Part shown: positions 6,582 through 11,392 of the stretch, in pieces
How the letters are laid out: each line of letters starts with the position of its first letter
How positions within the stretch are numbered: position 1 is the stretch's first letter
Source of the DNA: Nitrospirota bacterium
Lineage (GTDB): Bacteria > Nitrospirota > Nitrospiria > Nitrospirales > UBA8639
DNA: 11,392 nucleotides
Direction of reading: 5' to 3'
Assembly (NCBI GenBank): GCA_003233615.1
Contig: QIMB01000080.1
Span: 1 to 11,392, forward strand
The notes under the pieces: model-generated
Told to the model about the DNA's origin: nothing
Databases searched by the model: none
Seen by the model: only the letters and a program-made list of their open reading frames with translations
Position numbers and translations under genes: made by a program

Positions 6582-7460
6582 CTATACGTGAGCAACAACC
6601 ATGTTTCGTCGATGTTTTGGCCGACATTTTTTCGTCGTTCCATTTTCAATCCCGTCTAGTTGTGCTCGTAATTGTCTGAGCGCCCCAGCATGAACTCGAC
6701 ACACGCCTGATTCAGTGAGACGTAATCGGCCTCCAATTTCCTTCATGGTCATTCCCACGTGATAATACAATTGCAACACCTCCTGCTGTCGAGACGATAA
6801 TGTGACTAACGCGGCTTGTAACGCCGCCTTCATTTCCGCATCGGCACAGGCTGCAAACGGATCATGATGTTCGAGATCCGGCAACACATCTCGTAAAGTA
6901 CATCCGTCGTCTCCAGATCCCACGGGTTCATCTAAACTCACCAGTCTTGGGTCACAGGCTGAGAAACCTTCTACATCCTCTGGTGAAACCCCTAACGCGG
7001 TCGCTAATTCTTCAATTGTCGGGGACACTCCATTTTTTTGAATATGTTCATCAACGACTTGCCTGATTTGTTCGCGACGTGATCTCACTGATCGAGGGAC
7101 CCAATCCATCGCCCGAATTTCATCCAACATCATGCCGCGAATTCGATATTCTGCAAACGTACGAAATTTAATATCACGTGTTGGATCAAATCGTTTCAGG
7201 GCACTTAATAGCCCCATGGCCCCGACGCTGGTCAAATCTTCCACGTCCAACGAGAAGGGATTCTTCAGTGCCATCGCGCCGGCCATTCGACGAATGATCG
7301 GTAGAAATTCCTTGAGAATCTCTGACAATTGCTCGTGATCAAGCTGGGAATAATACGTCTCAGTTGTTGTGATCTGTGTAGCTTGTGCCGCTAGACACCC
7401 AGGAATCGAGACCGGGGGTTCTACGGTAAGTGCATGAAAATATTGTGTCTGTTCGTCCAT
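6582..7460 (-). CDS. fliA: FliA-family (sigma-28/WhiG-like) RNA polymerase sigma factor
   Basis: A 292-residue alternative sigma factor. Region 2 (about 45-120) contains DLTSVGAMGLLSALKRFDP and KFRTFAEYRIRGMMLDEIR, then DWVPRSVR, the signature of the FliA/SigD/WhiG group. Region 3 (125-175) has the SPTIEELATALGVSPEDV helix pair. Region 4 (about 213-265) has LSSRQQEVLQLYY and the helix-turn-helix MKEIGGRLRLTESGVCRVHAGAL for -35 recognition. These factors direct RNA polymerase to late flagellar, chemotaxis or, in WhiG cases, developmental promoters. An N-terminal extension of about 40 residues and a basic tail (KKCRPKHRRN) are longer than usual. No flagellar genes are in the window, so the regulon is unknown. 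The ATG at 7460 has AAAGGA upstream. Control by the upstream c-di-GMP riboswitch and terminator is predicted. Confidence 0.9.
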   Translation of the reverse strand: MDEQTQYFHALTVEPPVSIPGCLAAQATQITTTETYYSQLDHEQLSEILKEFLPIIRRMAGAMALKNPFSLDVEDLTSVGAMGLLSALKRFDPTRDIKFRTFAEYRIRGMMLDEIRAMDWVPRSVRSRREQIRQVVDEHIQKNGVSPTIEELATALGVSPEDVEGFSACDPRLVSLDEPVGSGDDGCTLRDVLPDLEHHDPFAACADAEMKAALQAALVTLSSRQQEVLQLYYHVGMTMKEIGGRLRLTESGVCRVHAGALRQLRAQLDGIENGTTKKCRPKHRRNMVVAHV

Positions 7461-7483
7461 GTTCTGGCCTGTCCTTTCTGACC

Positions 7484-7515
7484 AAAAAAAAACGCCCGAA
7501 TCCGAGGATGGGGCG
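7484..7515 (-). terminator. Intrinsic terminator in the sigma-factor leader (riboswitch expression platform)
   Basis: On the minus strand the stem CGCCC (7515-7511) pairs with GGGCG (7497-7493), with an inner ATC/GAT pairing around a CTCG loop, followed by nine consecutive T (7492-7484). It ends 23 nt before the sigma-factor ATG, so there is no room for another promoter behind it: RNA must read through this terminator to express the gene. On the plus strand it has no T tail. It might also end lptF-lptG transcripts, but it lies about 350 nt beyond lptG and directly after an aptamer. Confidence 0.85.
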
Positions 7516-7537
7516 CATGAACGAACATCAGACTACA

Positions 7538-7640
7538 TACAGTTCGGTAACCAGACTAACCCTGAACGTCCTACTGGTTCATGGTCTCTTGGCTTTGCGC
7601 CCTACCCTCGCGAATAGTTTGCCCTTGTCACCTGTTCAAT
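7538..7640 (-). promoter_or_regulatory. Class I cyclic-di-GMP riboswitch (GEMM-I) aptamer
   Basis: Reading the minus strand from 7626 gives AAGGGCAAAC, then a hairpin CTATTC-GCGA-GGGTAG (7617-7602) with a GNRA tetraloop, then GGCGCAAAGCC ending at 7591. This is the GEMM-I core; the G of GGGC and the first A of GCAAAGCC correspond to the ligand-contacting G20 and A47 of the Vibrio Vc2 aptamer. A second stem follows (GACC-A-TGAAC with GTTCA-G-GGTT, 7586-7558), then the conserved 3' block GGTTACCG (7552-7545). Flanking ACAG (near 7634) and CTGT (near 7540) can close the outer helix. The RNA binds c-di-GMP and here precedes a terminator and a FliA-type sigma gene. One core position (GACGC in Vc2, GGCGC here) differs. 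No covariance model was run. Confidence 0.9.
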
Positions 7641-7869
7641 ACATTATTCTATAGTTCACACCTCGTACGTTGGTTGCCTATCATGTGTGTTGCCCACGGC
7701 GTATCATGCCTTTCTACGTCCGTGCTGGTGTTATCGGGACTAAGCATTTTGGAATTAAGGAAAAACTTGACTAACCAAGAGAAAAACATAGAAATTCATA
7801 CATCCCCACCCATTGAAAGAAAACCATTCATGGCATTTTTAGCTCCATCATCAGAAATGTCAGGCCGAT
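7641..7869. other. Gene-free stretch between lptG and the riboswitch
   Basis: These 229 nt should hold the promoter of the riboswitch-sigma factor transcript on the minus strand. A TATAGA/TAGAAT element lies near 7653-7646 on that strand, a plausible -10 box, but no good -35 box stands 16-18 nt upstream. I see no convincing terminator for lptG, no sigma-54 element and no coding character in the open frames. Confidence 0.3.
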
Positions 7870-8961
7870 TTATTTTAATTTGAGAAATAGGTTGGCACCA
7901 ACCATACAGAACATCAACGTCGCAACCCAAGCCCCGAGAATGGGCATCACAGCTCCATTCTGTCCCAACACAACCCCAACTGAATGGACTGCCCAAAACA
8001 GAAACCCAATAGCTAAGGTTTGCCCCACGCCCTTTGCTGCACCAACATTTCGTGAGCCACTTCCCCGTAAACTTATCGAAACCCCTAATAAGGTCATGAC
8101 CAGCGGAACCATCGAAAAAGCCACGCGCGCCCAAAAATCAGTGATATAGTGCTGAGCGTTATGTCCGTCCTGTGTGATCCGCGCGATATAATCATACAAT
8201 CGATAGAGTGTCATATTTTTTGGTGATTGCGCCAACCAATTCTGAAAGTCTTCAGGAGTGAGCGGGAGAGCAATGTTGCGATACGCATGCTCCTTCATCA
8301 CCACCCGACCATCACTCAGAACCTGATGTTGAACGACATTGCTCAGCGTCCATGTCCCGTTGGTAAAAGAGGCGTGTTCCGCCTCAAGAATTTCAGAGAG
8401 ACGAAATGGGTCGCTGATCGTGTAATGATGAATGCCAGTCATATGCGTCCCATTGTGTGCCACGGAATCTATCTGCAAGAGCTGAGTCTGTCCTACACGA
8501 ACCCAGAGGCGATCAGGTGCCAAAAACAAGGCTTCGGGTTTCTGTTGTATTAATACTGAATCCACATACGCGGCTTGTAAATTTGCCAAAGGAATAATCA
8601 CCGCTGTGAAGCTCAAGCCAATCACACTCACAAGCAGACCACATGCAAAAAATGGCATCGCGATTTGAAAGAAGCTTAGCCCACAGCTCCGCATGGCTGT
8701 AATTTCTCGAGTTCGATTCAGGCCACCAACTGTAAATATGGACGCCATTAAGGCACCAAGAGGCGCTAATAAAAAAGCGGTTTCAGGAATGCGATAGGCA
8801 AAAAACATTAAAAATAACGAGAAGTCGGCATCATACTTTGAAAATTTCCGTAGCTTTTCAAAAAAATCGACGACCAGATAGATCGTCAACACTGTCGCCA
8901 TGCACAGCAGAAAGTTTCGACTAAACTTTCCAAAGACATACCAAAATATTGTCCTCATCAT
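7870..8961 (-). CDS. lptG: LptG, lipopolysaccharide export system permease
   Basis: A 363-residue YjgP/YjgQ-family protein. With LptF it forms the membrane part of the LptB2FG ABC transporter, which extracts lipopolysaccharide from the inner membrane and pushes it on to LptC-LptA-LptD. Three N-terminal membrane helices (about 15-33, 58-80, 98-122) carry the NRTREITAMRSCGLSFFQI coupling segment that contacts the LptB ATPase. A periplasmic beta-jellyroll domain spans about 130-270, and three C-terminal helices follow (280-297, 313-333, 338-360). FWARVAFSMVPLVMTLLG and the glycine-rich loop are typical of the family. It is the second of the pair, 34 nt after lptF on the same strand. ATG 8961 is used; the next codon, 8958, is also ATG. 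Confidence 0.92.
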   Translation of the reverse strand: MMRTIFWYVFGKFSRNFLLCMATVLTIYLVVDFFEKLRKFSKYDADFSLFLMFFAYRIPETAFLLAPLGALMASIFTVGGLNRTREITAMRSCGLSFFQIAMPFFACGLLVSVIGLSFTAVIIPLANLQAAYVDSVLIQQKPEALFLAPDRLWVRVGQTQLLQIDSVAHNGTHMTGIHHYTISDPFRLSEILEAEHASFTNGTWTLSNVVQHQVLSDGRVVMKEHAYRNIALPLTPEDFQNWLAQSPKNMTLYRLYDYIARITQDGHNAQHYITDFWARVAFSMVPLVMTLLGVSISLRGSGSRNVGAAKGVGQTLAIGFLFWAVHSVGVVLGQNGAVMPILGAWVATLMFCMVGANLFLKLK

Positions 8962-8995
8962 CTCTTGATCTCTTGTTCCTACTGCAGAAAATCCA

Positions 8996-10114
8996 TCATT
9001 GTTTTCTGGCTTGATTGAACATCCAGGCAGTCAACACGGCAAGAAGGACGTTTGGTAACCATGCCCCTACAATTGGAGCGACACCTCCAGCAGTCACGAG
9101 AAATTCGCCCAAGACATTGAACATGTAAAATCCAATCACCACCAACACACCAATCGCGAATCCACCAGCTTTCCCTGATCTTCTCGACACAATGCCAACC
9201 GGCACACCCAATAGACCCAAGACAAAGGTACTCACAGGAAATGCGATATCTTTGTGATATTCCATCAATCGTCGGAGTGTGCCGGAATCCTTGCCTCCTG
9301 CAACCTCTAATTTCTTGCGTAGTTCCTCATAACTCATCCGCGTCGCCTTTGCTTTGGCAGATTGAAACGGTGATGGCATCCAAAAGTCATAGGTCTGAAA
9401 TGTGACGCGATGAAATGTGGACGCATCTTTGGGAATCTGATGAATGGCTCCGTCAAAAAGACGAATACCCATTTGTCGACGCTCGTTCTGTTTCAACATC
9501 TGAAAATGTTCGGCCACAATAATTAAGGAGCGAGCCGGATCACGTTGATCAGCAATAAACACCCCTTTTCTCTGATCAACATCGTTCCCATGATCGGGAA
9601 CGTACACCATGAGACCAGGAATTGGTTCATTGAACACACCCGAATCTACCCCTAGCGTCATTTCATCTTCAATCACACTGAGCGCCAAGGTTTTCAAGGA
9701 CACATTCGCCCAGGGTTGACCCCATTGTGACAACACCATGGTTAACACAAACACCGCACCGGCAAAGACCACAACGGGAATCGTAATTCGCCAAAACCCC
9801 ACACCCACCGCTCGCATGGCAATCACCTCGTTATCAAATGACATACGATTAAACGCAGAAATTGTGGCGATCAAACACGCAATCGGTAAGGTCAAGACGA
9901 GAAAGGAAGGGAGCAGATGCAGGATGATGTTCCCCAGGGACCCAAGACTAATCCCACGGGATATCACCAAATCTACCAGACGCAACATTTCTTTCGTAAA
10001 AATGATAAAGCACAGCCCGAACAGACTGGTCCAAAACGGTGGGAGAAGCTCCAGAAAGATGTATCGGTCGAGAAGTCTAATCAATGCAATGGACAGAACA
10101 TACAATGAGTCCAA
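8996..10114 (-). CDS. lptF: LptF, lipopolysaccharide export system permease
   Basis: A protein of about 372 residues of the YjgP/YjgQ family, partner of the LptG gene 34 nt downstream. The segment LLDRYIFLELLPPFWTSLF is the usual LptF start and first helix. Two more helices follow at about 62-85 and 108-128, with FNRMSFDNEVIAMRAVGVG between them as the LptB coupling loop. A periplasmic beta-domain spans about 135-285, and C-terminal helices lie at about 291-310, 317-338 and 347-367. The start is uncertain: there is no in-frame ATG near the N-terminus. The longest frame uses TTG at 10114, with other TTG choices at 10105 and 10084; the last would begin right at the family start (MIRLLDRY). None has a strong ribosome binding site. 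Confidence 0.9.
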   Translation of the reverse strand: MDSLYVLSIALIRLLDRYIFLELLPPFWTSLFGLCFIIFTKEMLRLVDLVISRGISLGSLGNIILHLLPSFLVLTLPIACLIATISAFNRMSFDNEVIAMRAVGVGFWRITIPVVVFAGAVFVLTMVLSQWGQPWANVSLKTLALSVIEDEMTLGVDSGVFNEPIPGLMVYVPDHGNDVDQRKGVFIADQRDPARSLIIVAEHFQMLKQNERRQMGIRLFDGAIHQIPKDASTFHRVTFQTYDFWMPSPFQSAKAKATRMSYEELRKKLEVAGGKDSGTLRRLMEYHKDIAFPVSTFVLGLLGVPVGIVSRRSGKAGGFAIGVLVVIGFYMFNVLGEFLVTAGGVAPIVGAWLPNVLLAVLTAWMFNQARKQ

Positions 10115-10239
10115 GCTGAAGAATTCTTGGACATGAATCTTCGTAACAGAATATTACAGCACACCCTCACCCAGTGAGTACCCAAAAAAGACAGAGTGAG
10201 ATACATCTGAAGTACGTAGAAATATCATGCTGCCATTTA

Positions 10240-10268
10240 TTGACAGTTTTTTCAAACTATGGTACACA
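10240..10268 (+). promoter_or_regulatory. Sigma-70-type promoter before an about 85-nt terminated transcript
   Basis: A perfect TTGACA (10240-10245), 17 nt, then TACACA (10263-10268), preceded by the extended -10 dinucleotide TG at 10260-10261. The start would be near 10275. No protein gene follows before the strong terminator at 10320-10359. It could drive a small RNA or be the distal promoter of the cold-shock gene. Confidence 0.5.
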
Positions 10269-10274
10269 ATTGCT

Positions 10275-10359
10275 TGTTTTTTTAAGGGTGTAAAAAAGTG
10301 AACGATGCATGATGCCGGGAAGCCGAAAGAGGAACAATCTCCTTTTTCGGCTTTTTTTT
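10275..10359 (+). ncRNA. Candidate small RNA or attenuated leader upstream of the cold-shock gene
   Basis: The interval between a good promoter and a strong intrinsic terminator is about 85 nt, a typical small-RNA size. It has no open frame with a ribosome binding site, and I recognise no known RNA family. If the terminator is only partly effective, the same transcript would be a leader of about 145 nt for the cold-shock gene, similar in length to the long regulated leaders of cspA genes. The 305-nt gap between lptF and the cold-shock gene otherwise holds nothing I can name. Confidence 0.35.
10320..10359 (+). terminator. Strong intrinsic terminator
   Basis: The arms 10320-10333 (aagccgaaagagga) and 10340-10353 (tcctttttcggctt) pair over 14 bp with one G-T pair, with a 6-nt loop, and run into eight T (10352-10359). 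The minus strand has no T run after the hairpin, so it acts on plus-strand transcripts. No annotated plus-strand gene lies upstream. Confidence 0.85.
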
Positions 10360-10419
10360 GAATCAACGCTATAACTCTCAAATATTTTTGGTCACTGCTA
10401 GTTAAGGGGAGGAATGATC

Positions 10420-10641
10420 GTGAAGAGTAAGGGAACCGTGAAATGGTTTAATGATCGAAAAGGCTTTGGATTCATTCAAATTGAAGGTGGGCAGGATGTC
10501 TTTGTCCATTACTCCGCACTGCAAGAAGACGGATTTAAATCCTTAAAAGAAGGTGAGTCAGTCGAATTTGACTTAGTGGAAGGCGCAAAAGGGCCTCAGG
10601 CTGCGAATGTCACAAAAGCTGGAATCGAGCAAGCATCCTAG
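10420..10641 (+). CDS. Cold-shock protein (CspA family)
   Basis: A 73-residue cold-shock-domain protein, a five-stranded beta-barrel that binds single-stranded RNA and DNA and melts RNA structure, so it acts as an RNA chaperone. It reads SKGTVKWFNDRKGFGFI with RNP1 at 14-19 (KGFGFI) and RNP2 at 26-30 (DVFVH), then SALQEDGFKSLKEGESVEFDLVEGAKGPQAANV. An in-frame ATG at 10414 stands only 1-2 nt from GGAGG; the GTG at 10420 has the ideal 7-nt spacing and gives the normal family start, so GTG is chosen. A weaker promoter (TTGAAT 10358-10363, 17 nt, AATATT 10381-10386) sits between the upstream terminator and the gene. The perfect repeat AAAAGCT (10614-10620)/AGCTTTT (10640-10646) overlapping the stop codon may be a weak terminator. 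Confidence 0.95.
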   Translation: MKSKGTVKWFNDRKGFGFIQIEGGQDVFVHYSALQEDGFKSLKEGESVEFDLVEGAKGPQAANVTKAGIEQAS

Positions 10642-10765
10642 CTTTTGAGCCTAAAAGACAACGAGCCTTCCACGATTATTGAGTACGTTTTCTCCCGTGA
10701 TTTTCATTACTGCGATAGTCTCTTGAGTAGATTTGTGCAGGTTGGTTTGCCTGTGCTCTCTATTC

Positions 10766-10795
10766 TTGACATCCTTCTTTTTCCCCTGATAGACT
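10766..10795 (+). promoter_or_regulatory. Probable promoter of the FN3/NHL gene
   Basis: TTGACA (10766-10771) and TAGACT (10790-10795) are separated by 18 nt, with a perfect -35 and a four-of-six -10 box. The start would be near 10803, about 63 nt before the ATG at 10866. The gap 10642-10765 shows nothing else. Confidence 0.45.
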
Positions 10796-10865
10796 TCCCA
10801 CCTAAGTCATTGTATTTATTAGAAAAATTAAAGATGCTTGGTTTTATTTATTTTAGGGGAATAGC

Positions 10866-11392
10866 ATGACCACAAAAATTTTTCAGGCTTTATTTTTCGG
10901 ACATCGGCCACAACTCAATATCCTGACCGTTGAAAATGAGAACGAAGATTGGGGTGCAGGACAAAGCCAAGACGACAAACTTCCCTCAGCGCCGTCGAAC
11001 CTTCGAGCCATTCCTGACCACGGCCGAACCACAATATCCTGGGATCCTGTCCCTGAAGCCCTCTATTACAACTTATATTTTGTGACAACCAAAGGCGTAC
11101 AAATTAAACCATGCGATCTGGCTCGTCCCATTGCATCACCAGAAGATTTTGCCGCCAGTGGCGACATCAAAAAAGACTCAGCCAACAGCATTGAAGGAGT
11201 CGCCTCACCACATGTCCACAACGATTTAGCCAATAACCTTTGTTACCATTATGCTATTACCGTAGTGACGGAAGGGGGAGAAAGCCCACTGTCCGAAGAA
11301 GTGATGTCCATTCCCTCACCCTACCTCACGGTCATGCAGTTTGGCTGTGAAGGTGTCGATGATGGCGAATTCAAATCTCCTACTGGTATTGC
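10866..11392 (+). CDS. FN3-domain protein with a beginning NHL beta-propeller (runs off the right edge)
   Basis: The first 175 residues of a longer protein are visible. The ATG at 10866 is preceded by AGGGGA six nt upstream. Residues 40-150 form a fibronectin type III domain: PSAPSNLRAIPDHGRTTISWDPV, then EALYYNLYF, an insert of about 35 residues, then LCYHYAITVVTEGGESPLSEEV. At 158-175 the sequence turns into FGCEGVDDGEFKSPTGI, the pattern of the first NHL repeat (F-G-x-x-G-x-x-D-G-x-F-x-x-P-x-G-I). A multi-bladed propeller therefore probably follows beyond the window. Such domains serve in protein or carbohydrate binding at the cell surface. No signal peptide is visible in the N-terminal 40 residues (MTTKIFQALFFGHRPQ), which is odd for FN3 proteins and may mean a non-Sec route or a cytoplasmic role. 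The gene is complete at its 5' end only. Confidence 0.75.
   Translation, partial: MTTKIFQALFFGHRPQLNILTVENENEDWGAGQSQDDKLPSAPSNLRAIPDHGRTTISWDPVPEALYYNLYFVTTKGVQIKPCDLARPIASPEDFAASGDIKKDSANSIEGVASPHVHNDLANNLCYHYAITVVTEGGESPLSEEVMSIPSPYLTVMQFGCEGVDDGEFKSPTGI

Noticed and set aside
7796..8134. 112-codon minus-strand frame overlapping the end of lptG
   Set aside because: It is in a shifted frame over the well-supported lptG sequence.
10154..10381. 75-codon minus-strand frame in the gap before the cold-shock gene
   Set aside because: It runs straight through the 14-bp terminator hairpin, has no ribosome binding site and no family pattern.
10645..10869. 74-codon plus-strand frame after the cold-shock gene
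   Set aside because: The start lacks a ribosome binding site, the frame covers the promoter of the next gene, and composition is not protein-like.
1..11392. CRISPR arrays, tRNA or rRNA genes, complete insertion sequences
   Set aside because: No regularly spaced repeats, no cloverleaf or rRNA signatures, and no transposase or terminal inverted repeats were seen.

Overview
The window looks like a chromosomal segment of a diderm (Gram-negative-type) bacterium, most likely a Nitrospira-like member of the Nitrospirota. The protein styles suggest this: an LptF/LptG pair, a FliA-type sigma factor, RecN next to thioredoxin, an integron-integrase-like remnant and an FN3/NHL protein. The taxon is an inference from sequence style, not a search result.

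Positions 1-2520 are a small accessory or degraded zone. It holds a higBA toxin-antitoxin module running off the left edge (antitoxin start visible, toxin with a damaged 5' end, palindromic operator), an N-terminal fragment of a tyrosine recombinase, an intact DUF6445-like protein (putative 2OG-Fe(II)-oxygenase fold), a complete vapBC module with a clear promoter, and a decayed second copy of the 3' end of the DUF6445 gene. The two DUF6445 tails bracket vapBC.

Positions 2637-6424 are housekeeping and envelope genes: trxA-recN as a minus-strand operon with a promoter, an exported TPR protein, and a divergent SleB-type cell-wall hydrolase preceded by a strong sigma-54 (-24/-12) promoter.

Positions 6582-7640 hold the most interesting unit. 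A FliA-family sigma factor (minus strand) is preceded by a recognisable class I cyclic-di-GMP (GEMM-I) riboswitch aptamer. Between aptamer and gene lies an intrinsic terminator with a nine-U tail, ending only 23 nt from the start codon. The arrangement predicts that c-di-GMP controls transcription of a whole sigma regulon by attenuation.

Positions 7870-10114 are lptF-lptG (minus strand), the permease pair of the lipopolysaccharide export ABC transporter. The 10115-10419 gap carries a promoter followed about 85 nt later by a 14-bp intrinsic terminator on the plus strand, either a small RNA or an attenuated leader of the cold-shock gene that follows (start GTG 10420). The right edge cuts a gene for an FN3 plus NHL-propeller protein.

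All calls come from reading the sequence and translations; no database search or folding program was run.
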